NCBI GenBank assembly: GCA_014904845.1
Contig: MU119264.1
Span: 1-64,000, forward strand
Length of the DNA stretch: 64,000 nucleotides
Direction: 5' to 3'
Source of the DNA: Acephala macrosclerotiorum
Lineage: Eukaryota; Ascomycota; Leotiomycetes; Helotiales; Mollisiaceae
Positions 34,700-45,626 of the stretch are shown piece after piece. The position numbers and the translations under genes are program-made. The notes under the pieces are model-generated. The model saw nothing but the letters and a program-made list of their open reading frames with translations, searched no databases and had not been told where the DNA came from. The first letter of the stretch is position 1, and every line of letters begins with the position of its first letter.

Positions 34700-35613
34700 A
34701 GCATCCAATCGTCAAGGTATCACCGGCCCAACGTATATGAAAGCTACTCGTTGAGGCACAGTCTTGTCTCCCAAAAAGTCTCCCTTGCTCTTCTGCACCT
34801 CGCTGCAGTGGCCTCTGATGCTGACGTTGCCACTATCCTAGCAACAGCCGCATTTTCACTAAAAAGCTTACCCCACCCATGTACCCACTCGCGGGTAAGG
34901 CGTGTAATCCAGCTAAGCATCGTGACTCGAGGTTCTCCAGGTATTCGACTCCGCTCATCTTGCTGCTATTGGTCTCAAGTGATTGATCTAGTTCATACAT
35001 AAAATATTGTTAGATTTTGCGAGGGCTTGTTTACTAGTTTGGGGCTCGCAGGTGGGTGTGACGGCGAGGTATGCTCCTTGCAATAACACTGAGATGCATC
35101 AGTAGACTTCAGTTTGAAATCTCTACGAGATCTCGATATGTTTCACTCCGCAACTCTGGGAGCTGGGAGCTGAAACTTTCCAAAGACTCGTAAAGACCTG
35201 GGCGTCTGGCTAGCTCTTGATCCATCGCCTGACTCAGGTACCACGCTTCTCAAAGTCAAGGCTTCACAATGGTACACATACCCCGCGTGCTTTGGCCACA
35301 ACGGAACATCCTCCTATCTGTCATAGTTATCTCCAATGTCCACAGCAAGGGACGATCAATGGCACCTGCCACGCGAATACCGCTCCCGCGCCAATACAAG
35401 TCTGTCACGGATGTGCTCGGCTCGCCGGGTTACCTATCTCGTCTTCACAACATACGCGTCCTCCCTGTGGCTTTCTGCAATACCATTCTTTTTTTCAAAA
35501 AGAGTAAAGGTCTGACCAGGACGTTGAGCAGTATATAGCTGTGGGCTTTTCATCGATAGGTCTTCAGCGACTATCACCACTTCATCGACATTCGCTTCTT
35601 TACTTAGACCACC
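34700..35613. other. Intergenic region upstream of tyrosinase
   Basis: About 0.9 kb with no supported gene. The last 150 bp are pyrimidine-rich, as in many fungal promoters and leaders. Confidence 0.4.
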
Positions 35614-36902
35614 ATGTCCACCTGTCGCCTCGTTACTTTCGTTGCTTGCATCTCACAAGTTCTCGCTGCATGCTCTTCAATCGAGATCCGCAAAGAATGG
35701 CGTTCTTTTACTACGGATGAGCAAGCGGCATGGATCGATGCAGTCAAGGCAGGACATCTATCACATGTTCGGGCATCACTAACTTGTCACAGTGCATGGC
35801 CCAACTTCCTCATAACGATTCATTAGTTGCCACTGTAGGAGAATTCGCTGCTATTGCGAACATCACTTCAGACAGTTCTTACTATGATGATTATGCCTAC
35901 GTCCACTCTGATCTCAACCCCACCATTCACTTCACCGGTAAGCGAGCAATCAATCCGGAGAAACCAATGCTAACAAGGAAGGGCTTTTCTTTCCATTCCA
36001 TCGTTACTATGTTTGGTCCTATACCCAAGCACTCAAGAATGACTGTGGGTACACTGGTGTTGCCCCTTATTGGAACTGGACGATCGGTAATTCCCTCCTA
36101 TCTATCCTAACAACTCATCACACTAATCCCTTCAGACGCCACCAATGTTGAGGCTTCGACGATCTGGTCCGACGACACCTCATATGGCCTTGGCCAAGCT
36201 GTCGGTGTCTCATCTAATGACTACGTAGTTGGCACAGGTGGATTCGCCTCAGACTTCACCCTTGCCTATCCCTCCTCCCATGGTCTCCGCCGCAACTTCA
36301 CACTCGAACCATACGCCGCATTTGCGGACTCTTCCTTCTTTCCCGACCCAGATATCGATGCCAATGCTACCTTCACCGCTGAGAAAATCAATGGCTTGAT
36401 TGCAAACTATACAGGTGATTTCAAAGGATTCCAGAAATATATGGAGGGATTTGAAGGCCCGCATGGAGCTGTGCATGAGATCCTGGGTGGTGATTTGGCG
36501 GGGTATTGTCCGGAGAATGCGAACGAGGCTTGTTTTGAGGCGGAGCCGAGTCCGACATTTAGTGCTAATGAGCCGATGTTTTGGATGCATCATGCTGTTC
36601 GTCCCCCTCACATCCTTTCCCGTTTCCTCCCTTCATGTCATATAAGCTGACCGGAATGGTAGATGGTCGATCGAATCTGGTGGCTATGGCAGAACCGAGA
36701 CGCGAGCAATTTATACGCATTTGAAGGGGGGAGTGTGCAGAACATTACGGCGTATGATGAGTATCCGAATGGGACTCCGCCATGGTTGAGTTTGGAAAGT
36801 GTGTTGCCGACGGATGGAATCTTGATGCCGGCTCAGACGACGTTGAATGATGTTTGGATCACGGAAGGAGATTTACTTTGTTATACTTATGACGATGCCT
36901 AA
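35614..36902 (+). CDS. Tyrosinase-like copper oxidase, secreted
   Basis: Five exons (35614-35748, 35793-35937, 35982-36086, 36136-36596, 36663-36902) encode 361 residues. A signal peptide (MSTCRLVTFVACISQVLAAC) is followed by the CuA region YVHSDLNPTIHF, then FFPFHRYYVWSY, whose histidines bind the first copper. APYWNWTI is the standard following motif. The CuB region has GPHGAVHEILGG and PMFWMHHAMVDRIWWLWQ, the last formed across intron 4. It probably hydroxylates or oxidises phenols with molecular oxygen. The short length and lack of a long C-terminal shield fit the small secreted fungal group. The first intron seems to begin with GC rather than GT (AAG|GCAGGA...CACAG at 35749-35792), because only this restores K-CMAQLPHN. 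Confidence 0.9.
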
Positions 36903-37200
36903 GGGATTGCGGAGGCTGCGGTTCTCTTATAGTATCTCCAGGAGAGATGAGGGTAATGCTTGTGGATAATTCAGAAGGAAAGAAGTGTGTAGATTGCAGT
37001 GATCAAATCAAGGTGTATCAATCCATAGTCTTAAACGAATAGAAGCTCTTAAATGGACGCTTGAGGGTCGTTTATGTTCCGGAAACTTGACTTCGATAAT
37101 GTAGACACCACAAATTCCTCCATGTTGGGCAAGCTCCGTTCCCTCAGCTTCAATCCACCCTGAACTTGCCTCTTTCGGCTAGCCCCTCTCTCTCAACCGC

Positions 37201-37436
37201 AGCCTCACGATCTATCTATACAGATTTAAATCAGCAAACTTCTGTCACAAGTCGACCAGAAATAATAGCCACTAGGCTCACTAGTTACTAGTTACCAATC
37301 CGCCCAGGCCATTTGAATTGGGCAGGTTGTGTCTCCCCATCCCTTCCTCCACGATCAACTCGAAAGCAAACCCTTCAACGGCTAGGGTTTCTTACACCAG
37401 CACCCCGCAGGGTGTTAGTGGCTCTTTTATCATTTT
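37201..37436 (+). ncRNA. Candidate structured RNA / short repeat, copy B
   Basis: Related to copy A at 9364-9645 by the same order of blocks. AGCCTCAC is at 37201, CAGATTTAAATCAGCAAA near 37220, and CGAAAGCAAACCCTT at 37361. Hairpin 1 is AAACCCT/AGGGTTT (37368-37390) and hairpin 2 lies at 37395-37420. Then come CTTTTATC and a T6 run (37433-37438). Hairpin 2 is kept as an 11-position stem, CACCAGCACCC with GGGTGTTAGTG, with one mismatch. Compared with copy A, one G-C pair becomes A-U, one A-U becomes G-U and one G-C becomes C-G, all preserving pairing. No B-box-like motif was found in this copy. Identity unknown. Confidence 0.35.
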
Positions 37437-37997
37437 TTGATACTCAACTTCGCTGAATCAATTTTTTACTTCCGGATTCAAGCCTTCACCTCCACCGAGC
37501 AATGCAACGCGCTTTGAAGCTGAGTTGGGTATGCAGAAAGTCATTTTATAGTTACGTCTAGCTCCTCTGCCTGTCTTTTCTACCCAAATCTTACTGTGTT
37601 CTCTTTTTTTGCACGCACAACTTCATTGCGCACTAAAAGTTTTTGAGAGTCTTCATTTCGGAGGGAGTTACGTGAGGGGGTTGCAATCGACTGTTTGGCG
37701 TGGAGAAGGAGCGGCGCAACGGTGTCAATTCACAAAGTCTGGAAAATGTATTGTTCCTCATTGTTTTTAAAGCTGTACATTTTGAGGGAAATCTTTGCTT
37801 AATTGAAGAAATAGAAGTTATTTGCCGTGCGTGATCAGTCCCAAATCGGGAAGACAGAACTTGAGCCACATAACAGACCGAGGTCATTCAACAGACCATC
37901 TGGCGTTCTCCGGCCAAATTCGACAACGTCAGCTACCCACGTGCTAGATAGGTGATCAGGAAACAATAAGTGGAGGCTTTAATAACTGCCCCATGAT
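37437..37997. other. Intergenic region
   Basis: A spacer with T-rich tracts and one short unsupported minus-strand frame (37633-37887). No feature recognised. Confidence 0.35.
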
Positions 37998-38822
37998 TCA
38001 TACCCTCACAAGTGGCTGAGCATAGGCGACAGAGAGAAGCGGACCAAGCACCATGATGAAAAGTGCGCGAAGCTCGGGACCAGAGCATTCGTTCAGTGAC
38101 TGAGGTTTGAGGCGCTGATCAAGTATCTCCAAGAATTGATGGCCCGCTATGCACCCGATACCATGTATCTCTCGCATTGACAAGTGTTGCTTGACATATT
38201 GGGTGTATGCGAGGGAAACAGCATAGACCATCCGCTGGAAGTCGAGCACGACGGAGCATCTAGATGATGGTTCGACAAGCTCCACAACTTGAGGCAAGGA
38301 CAGAGCGCCAGCCGTGCCCTTGCTCAAGACAATGGGTTCATTCATCCAATCCGCGATGTCTTTGACGAGGAGGGACAAGTCCCAATTGACATCGGGTGCC
38401 GACTCGAGCGGAAAAGTCGATAGAGCTGACCCCTTGCTTCTTTCAATGGGCATCATTAATTCGGCTCGAGAGGGAAGACCGCCCTAACTTAGCGGAAGGC
38501 AGCATATACTTGGAGGATCTTACATAGCTCGAAGAGGCTGACTTCTGAAAGCCTCGTCCGAATACACCCTGAGAATGCCAACACCTTCTTCTCATGAACC
38601 TGTAGGGCAAAGATCAATTGTCCACATGTCGTACAGAGATCGTCTGAACACTTGATCTTCAGTAACGAGCATCTCAGGCAAGCCCTCTTGTGCCGCACAG
38701 CCTTCACTTCCTGTCGTCGATGATGGTTGAATCTAGCCCTTGTCGCCCAGAAATTTGGCTATTGGACACTGTAAACGAGCCGAGAAACGTTGAAGGCGCT
38801 GTCTGTATGGAATTTTCGCTTG
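37998..38822 (-). pseudogene. Zn2Cys6 transcription factor, probably damaged
   Basis: The minus strand carries KRACLRCSLLKIKCSDDLC, then TTC and a sixth Cys in SGCIRTRLSEVSLFELC. This fits the fungal Zn2Cys6 subclass with a long gap before the last cysteine. Upstream, a frame starting MPRASENSIQTAPSTF and containing ISGRQGLDSTIIDDRK looks like its N-terminus but is one base out of frame, ending in TGA just before the zinc cluster. Downstream, a putative intron (donor after LFELC) leads to a 150-residue C-terminal part with MREIHGIGCIAGHQFLEIL and a GPLLSVAYAQPL end. Either a small unrecognised intron repairs the frame, or the gene is dead. Target genes are unknown. Confidence 0.5.
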
Positions 38823-38943
38823 CACGAGGCATCGTGGTGCATGGATGTCGAGAGCGTGATCAATCGGGGTGAAAAGATATCAGAATGAGCCGTTAGGATA
38901 TCATTCAAGGTGGATGGGGCGTTGTCATTTATACTTCATTCAG

Positions 38944-39408
38944 CTATCGTAGGTTGGCTTTCCATGTCAATGATGATTTTTCGGTGCAAGGTGAAGCTGT
39001 CGTGGCTGAGCAGTGATGAGAAGTCTTCCCCGAACTTCTTGGGCGTAGTAAAACATTCTTTGCCAAGCACGTGCAGAGGCATCCCGTGACCGTCGTCCAC
39101 TTCTCTCCATCTTCTTTTTCTCTCTCAAGCCATGATTTCTGATCCAGTTCGAAGCGGACTCCGGGATACGAGGATAGCGATATAGCGAACGTGAATTCTC
39201 GGAATGTAGCGTACGCTCTCCAGGCTCCAGGCTTCCGATCCCTTTTCAGTGCCGAAGTTGCTCCATTGCCGTCTATCACGCACTGAACTTCACGGATATA
39301 CTGGTCTGGGGAGGTATCACAAGCGAGCAGCTGTAGTACTATTGACCTCAAAACCAATGGATCTGTTATATGAGAAACATGCTCTTTTTTGCTCTCGAAA
39401 AGCAACAT
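38944..39408 (-). CDS. Hypothetical protein, frame uncertain
   Basis: A 154-codon frame from ATG at 39408 (MLLFESKKEHVSHITDPLVL...) with ordered-looking sequence such as VQCVIDGNGATSALKRD and WRAYATFREFTFAISLSSYP. Near 39100 the better-looking continuation (PLHVLGKECFTTPKKFGEDF and then a natural stop near 38940) is in another frame. This suggests a short intron or a one-base frameshift. No family is recognised. It lies directly upstream of the damaged Zn2Cys6 gene on the same strand. Confidence 0.4.
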   Translation of the reverse strand: MLLFESKKEHVSHITDPLVLRSIVLQLLACDTSPDQYIREVQCVIDGNGATSALKRDRKPGAWRAYATFREFTFAISLSSYPGVRFELDQKSWLEREKEDGEKWTTVTGCLCTCLAKNVLLRPRSSGKTSHHCSATTASPCTEKSSLTWKANLR

Positions 39409-39594
39409 CCGATCCTATATCCGATCATCAACATCCTCGATGCGTGTCACGATGAAGGAAAAGTATAAGCAGAGAACGAAATCCCGATTCTACACTCATC
39501 ATCCATCAACAGACCCCTTCTCCAATTTTCAACCACAGCCAAGAAACTCAGCTCACACCTCAAATCCAACATTCCCTCACCAAAATCCAACAAA

Positions 39595-40450
39595 ATGGCA
39601 CCCATCCAGTTCGGCATTCTAATGATCGAATACCAAACCATTGATGTGGCGATGCCGTTGGACGTCCGTAAGTAACACTCCTCTTTATCTCACCTTCTCG
39701 ACTTTGCTTCAGAGGAGGGGCTCCCGAACGGGTTTCAACCTTCTCTCCTTCCCTTTTTGAGTAAAATACTGGTACTAATATGTTGAAGTCTCCTCCTGCT
39801 CAATCCCCCTCTTCACCTCTCTCGAAAAAGGAGGCTTCCCCGGCGGAGAACTAAAATCCAAAGCCATCGACATCCAATTCCACCACGTAAACACAACCCT
39901 CGACCCGGTCTCCCTCACCAGTGGATTCCGCGTCTTACCCAACACCACTATCTCCACTTGCCCTCCTCTAGACTACTTGTTGGTTGGCGGTCCTGATATG
40001 ACTAGCTTCCAATTGAAAGAGGACTTCGCTGAGTTTGTGAAGAAACATGTGGAGGATGGGAAGGTGTTATTTACGACTTGTACGGGGGCGTTGGCGGTTG
40101 CGAGCACAGGGGTGCTGGATGGGAAGAGGGCAACGGTTAATCATGATGTGTTGGAGGCGGCGAAGATGGCTGTGCCGGCGGTGAAGTGGGAGAGGAAGCA
40201 GTGGGTTGTTGATGGGAATTTGTGGACTGCTGGGGGTGCTTGTGCTGGTATGGGTAAGTTGAGACATGCATCCTGTCCTATCCCAAAAGACTGTTTGGAG
40301 AATGAGATTTGCTGACGAGAATGATGGGTAGATATGATGGCCAATTGGGTGATGGAAAATTATGGGATGGATATTGCGAGGATTGGGTTTCAGCTGCTGG
40401 ATTTTGAGCCGAGGGATATTGAGAGAAAGAGAGTTGTGATGGAGAAGTAG
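39595..40450 (+). CDS. DJ-1/PfpI family protein
   Basis: Three exons (39595-39667, 39789-40253, 40332-40450) give 218 residues of the class I glutamine-amidotransferase-like fold. It begins MAPIQFGILMIEYQTIDVAM. DYLLVGGPDM precedes the nucleophile elbow FTTCTGALAVASTGVLDGK, whose Cys is the conserved reactive residue. ATVNHDVL follows, and GGACAGMDMMANWVMENYG spans the last intron and resembles the DxM(A)xW.. helix of fungal family members. Possible roles are glyoxalase/deglycase, isonitrile-hydratase-like or stress functions; no further assignment is safe. No secretion signal. Divergent from the hypothetical gene at 39408, about 190 bp apart. Confidence 0.9.
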
Positions 40451-40847
40451 GGGATATGCACTGAGAGGATGGAAGGAGAGATTGCCATCGTAGTTGCTTG
40501 AGCGATTGAAAAAAGGAAGAGGAAGATATTGCTTTCACTGTCGATGAACGAACGTCATACAAAAAAACTCTGCTACCACTGCCAACAGAGATCAGTGTCA
40601 TTGAATTATTCTCATTCATCCTAAGGAGTGGGTATCTTCAAGCCACGCGATGTCTTCGCCGGAAGACATGATCGCAGTAACACACCATTCTTTCCTATCC
40701 TGACCTCATTAAAAATATTGATCTCCTTGCCAGGGGATAGACGCAAGGAATAACTAGTCCTTGCCATGACTCGTATAACCCGCGAATCGATACGCAATCT
40801 AGCTCGCCTTGCAGCATCTGTGCTCAACCTCTCTATAATCGCCTCTC

Positions 40848-42117
40848 TCAGATAGCGGCAGCAGCACTATCACTCAAGATCTGCAGCACATTCATTTCCA
40901 ACGTCAAAACATTACTCGACAGCGCTTTCTCCTATTCATTTGTCAGCACTCATCCTCATCCCTAATAATCATTGCCAGTCACTCACATAGTAAGTCAAAT
41001 GCTGTCCGTTATAGACCGAACTCGTCCCCGTAATCGTCAAGTTCACCTTCCCACTCGTATCCAGACTCGACACCAAAGCAGTCTGGTTCACGATTGCAGT
41101 CATGGGGAGAGTGTTGTTTCCTGGTCGGATTGTCATATCTGGGACTGTCGAGGTGCCGACTACGCCTGCTTGTGCGGTGGAGAGGGAAAGTGTTACGTTG
41201 CCCTTTGGTTTTGTTAGCTTCTCTCTTCGAAACCGAGGAGAGGAGAAGAGGTGGGAAAAGGTAGAGGAAAAGACGCAGTCTTACCATAGCAACAGTCAAA
41301 ACTGACGGATTAGGAATATACGCAAACCCCTTCAAATTCGGCTGTCCAGCCGGCGCACTCAAATTCACCGTAATCCCCGTAACATTAAACCCCTTCAACC
41401 CATTCAACCCAAGATAGGTCGTACTCGAATTATAATTGACCTTGGTCACCGGCAACTTCCCCTCATGCAAATCCGTCCTTCCCGTCAACGCCGTCGTCAC
41501 ATTCTCGCTGGTCAGAACAGTCGTAGCGTAATCCGTCACCTGATCCAAGTCCACGATTGAGACGTTCTGGTTCTCGATCGAAGCGTTGGAATTGGGATGC
41601 AGGGCGTGGATTCGTGGCATCTCGACGACGATCATGGGTGTCGAGGCGAAGACGCCGTTTGTGACGAGCCAGAGGGAGGCGTTGAAGGGGTCGAGGGTAG
41701 GTGTGTACATGGAGGGAGAGTGGAGGATGGCCTTTTGGGTAATGACGATGCTGTTTTCAGTTGGTTCTAGGAATTGGATGTCGGTGAATTGGATGGAGGA
41801 TTCGTCGACACCGTGTTGGGCGATTTTGGGCATCGCGGCGTAAACACTTCGAGATTTGTCAGTTAAGTTGATGATTGCGAGGATGAGGGAAGTACTTACA
41901 GACATAGTGCAATGATTAAGAAGACTACACAGAAGATTATGAGATGGAGCCACCAGAATCGTGCACAGTGTCGCTTGATTTTCTGGCCTGTAGTCTGCTT
42001 GCCGCCTTCGAGATAGCTGGGTTGTTCTTCGATTTGCTCGGCTTGGTATTTTCCCTCTCCTGCCTCGAAGTTCTTATCTGAGTCGTGTGACTCTCCATGT
42101 GTAACCGAATCAGACAT
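40848..42117 (-). CDS. DUF3712 domain single-pass membrane protein
   Basis: Four exons (42117-41900, 41846-41285, 41202-40987, 40931-40848) encode 359 residues. The first 50 residues are hydrophilic and acidic. They are followed by one strong membrane helix (FWWLHLIIFCVVFLIIALCL). After that comes a long extracytoplasmic beta-rich region with many N-glycosylation sequons (NAS, NVS, NVT, NSS, NLT) typical of DUF3712 proteins. GLKGFNVTGITVNL and LKGFAYIPNPSVLTVAMGNV match the family core, the latter across an intron. These proteins are thought to be membrane-anchored LEA-like/vacuolar or plasma-membrane proteins; the function is not known. Start at MSDSVTHGESHD. Confidence 0.88.
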
Positions 42118-45100
42118 CTTGAGCGTCGTGTACGTGGGACAAGCTCTTGAGAATTTCAGATATCCAGGTTGCAGTCTGATATATGAATATGGGGAAAGCA
42201 AGAGGGTTCAAAAGCGACAGTGGAGCAGAGTGGAGTTATGTAAAAAAAAATCCGGGGTTTCGCGCGACAAAGGGAATGGAGCATCCGTGAAGTGCACGAT
42301 GAAAGAAACAAGGACCAAGTGGGCAGATGGCAAACTCGACAAGGTAATATCTCCGACCAACATGTGATCCCGAAATTCAAAATGAGAGGGATTTGCATCC
42401 ACTACTAGTATACTAGTACGAGGTACAGTATTTCCTAGGATATGCTCGGTGCTACTCCAAGACAGGGAGGGGCGACACTTGATACGAGTGTCCCACGAGC
42501 CAAAAAATTTTTACCATGCAGGTACTTTCCTCAGGGGAAGTTAGAAGCAAACGATGCATCGACTATGCCATGCTATTCGAGGCCGATAGGAAACTTCAAA
42601 CATGATCAAGCCTGTCAGACGGGTATCTATGGGAACTGCAGTATCTTGCGCCATTCATGTCAGCATCTTCAGACGTGAAGTTCAAGGATTCGAAATCAGA
42701 TGCCAAAGGAGAGGCAGATGGCTTTCCTTTGTCTCTAGCTCTGCCGAGGCAATACCGGGGCAGTTGTCGAATTAGGATAGGTGAAGCTCTTCTCCGCACC
42801 AGCAACTCCGACATGGAGCAAGGATGGCCCCGCGTTGGCATCATTTTTGGCGGCGACTCCGCTAGCGCTAGCTTCCGGATCTTCATCCATTCGATCGCTG
42901 TCCCTGCACTGCATTTTGCTGTGCAGGCGAATAATCTCCGTTTGGTCCAATGGGCGAGATGCTCTTCAGCTGGGATGACATGCGACCTCCTTTGTTTGGA
43001 GTCACGTGTGACCCTTTGAAAAGATTTGAGCCAGACAAAAGGGTCCTTGAAACCTCCAATTTCAAATTCGAGAATTTGAAGCTGGATTGTTTCGCGATTC
43101 AAGCGAGATTGGTATGCGGATCAACCTCCCTAGGGCCAATTCGGGACGCCAATAACGAGCTCCCCTACAAAGTAAACAATGGTCAGAGACCCCTGCAGAC
43201 GCCGCTTATCATTGTCCTCGGGATATTCGAAGCGCGTTGAGATCATCGACGACAACAGAAAGGTTGTTGATCGCTTCTCTTTGCATATAAGCGTTTCATG
43301 AAACGCGGGGTCCGTCGCCGAGGTCTTGCAGATAACCCCCACTCGGCAGAGGGAAAGCTTGTGAGCATGCGACGAAAAGGTTTCGTCGAGGTCGGTACTT
43401 ATCTGGTGTCTTCGAGGCTGAAAGATGCGACTCAAGTATCCAGAATAGGACAATTCAATGGGTCGGAAATCGCTGCTGTGGGCTCGATTCCGCTGCTCAG
43501 ATGTCCAAGACTTTCCTTCAGCGAGATCTCAAGCATTCCAAACCATTTCCGTCCCACCTCAGTCACGGCACATATCCAGGAATCTGATATGCTCGGTTGC
43601 TTGTGATTCCTCAAAGCATTTTCGCTGATAAATCTAGAGCTGAAGATAAGCTGTGCCGCCATGGAACAGAGGACGAGGATCCGAGCAGGGACTAGGTTGC
43701 AGGGAGATCGAATATGCATAACAGCCATGAGAAGTGCAAGGGGTGCTATTAATAAATTTAGAAAGCCCAGAGATGAGAACATTGTGATATATAGGATTGA
43801 GAAATGGCAAAGAGTCGTTAGCCCCCTTGCCAGACCGAGATCCTTCAGCCAGACTCCCCCGCATCCGCGCGCTTCCTCGGCACCTCAACCGTGAAATCAT
43901 GTCTTCTACACGCGCTATCCTCAAGCGCTTGAAAATGTCTGAGTTGAGTGCGGACATTGCGATGTGCAAAAAAGACTATTCATGTCTGATAAGTCGGGTT
44001 TCTGACAAGTGTCAAAAAACTAAAGACAGTTGCTATTGTAAGTAGTGTCGACAGCAGGCTGAGAACGATGTGCAACCAAAGTTGCTCATTGACGTGTTGC
44101 CATTTTCCTAAATTATGTGAAGCTTCTCAAAATAGCGTACGGCCACCGCTGGTGTGCGGTCTCCTATAAATTTTTAGATTTCCTAGAGTGTCGGCGCTTC
44201 GAGAAAAGCGCACTATCACTCTGCTCAAAAGCCACCCATCCATCCCCCTCTGAACAGGAGTGTTTTGTTGACACCTAGCGTGGTTTTGGATCTCTGAGAG
44301 GCGCGACAGATAATTGGGATGAGTATGAGGGCTAGATATGATACTCAGGCTGAGGGACATTTGATCAGGAAGAGAAGGTTCCATTGGTGGGGGTCACAGC
44401 TAAAAGATGCAGAGAAAAAAGGTTCAGCAAACGTCGCTGTTGTTTGAGCTGAAGTTAAAGATTGAGTAAATTGGTGGGTAATTAAAGCTTCAATTGTTAG
44501 TGAACCTTCTTGTAGAGGTAATGATGAACTTACCTCATGCGATGAAAGACGTCAAACCCTATATGATCGTGATGATGCTCGGCTCGGTGCCAGCGAACCA
44601 CATTACTTCGTCAACTTTAAACCGCCGCCTAACTCTCTTGTACACTCCATCACCCTTCTCAGGACAAGGCATCAGGGCTAGTCCAATGCCTCTTCTCCAA
44701 CGGTTCAGGCGGAAGCGCAAGCACTTCACTTGGCAAGTCCCTTCAAGACCGATCGTGCTGCCAACTGGTTGGACATTTTGTTGCGCACCTGGGCATATTG
44801 GCCACTTGACTTCGCAATGATCAATGATATCGAAAACTGATGTCTCGGAAAAGAGAAAAGTAAGAGAAGGGAATCGCGACTTTCGATTTCCCACATACAC
44901 ATACACACCGAGATTTCCCCATCAGGCACGCGCACGGTTCAGCCCATTCCACCAAGTGCCAGTCCTTTTCTGTTTCCACCTCCCTACGTAAATAACCGCG
45001 AGTTTAACTATACCCGACAGTTCAAACAGCGCACAGTATCGACACTGTGGTTGGCAGGAAGACGCTTGAGCTTACCACTCTTGCAAGAGACCGCCGCAAG

Positions 45101-45278
45101 GCACAAAAAACCTCCAAGGATTGAGACATTTCTTCGGAATAAACAAAGCAAATAAAAACTAAAAAAAGGGATGCGAAGAGAAACGTCAAGCAATTACATG
45201 GTATTCGTTCTCTGTCCTTCGAAAGGAGTAAGAACTTGTCGCGAACGCGTAATAAGTTTCAAACCTTTTTACATTTTG
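42118..45278. other. Three-kilobase region with no firm gene
   Basis: Several short frames occur but none is supported by a domain. The best candidate is on the minus strand at 43782-43430. It starts with ATG and encodes a hydrophobic stretch (LGFLNLLIAPLALLMAVMHI) followed by CNLVPARILVLCSMAAQLIF, which looks like two membrane helices and could be an exon of an unrecognised membrane protein. A second minus-strand frame at 43102-42596 is basic and Ser-rich. Stops between them (near 43120) prevent a simple joint model. Confidence 0.3.
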
Positions 45279-45470
45279 TTTGTAATATTCGAAATATTCG
45301 AGATATTCGAAATATTCGAAATATTCGAGATATTCGAGATATTCAAAATATTCAAAATATTTGAAATATTCGAAATATTTATAATATTTAAAATATTCGA
45401 AATGTTTAAAATATTCGTAATATTTAAAAAAATTGGAATTATTTAAAATACTCGAAATATTTAAAAAAAA
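45279..45470. repeat. Degenerate 9-bp minisatellite (AATATTCGA)n
   Basis: About 20 tandem units of AATATTCGA or variants (GATATTCGA, AATATTTAA). The first half is nearly perfect; the second half drifts to AT-only units. Because the unit is 9 bp, the plus strand reads as a run of I-F-E triplets, which is a by-product and not a protein. Followed by a T-run near 45548-45563. Confidence 0.9.
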
Positions 45471-45626
45471 TTAAAAAATTAATTTTGTTCAAGGCGAAAA
45501 ATATTTCTCACATGCTTTTCTGCCACTATTAATTCGATATTGTCTTTTTTTTTTTTTTTTTGCACTTGAAAGCAAATATTTCTTGACAGTGCATCCCGAG
45601 GAGTCTCTCTGAATATTTATTCAAGA

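Noticed and set aside
45279..45470. Open frame with repeated I-F-E residues, or a CRISPR-like array
   Set aside because: It is a 9-bp tandem repeat without spacers; the protein-like pattern is a by-product of the period.
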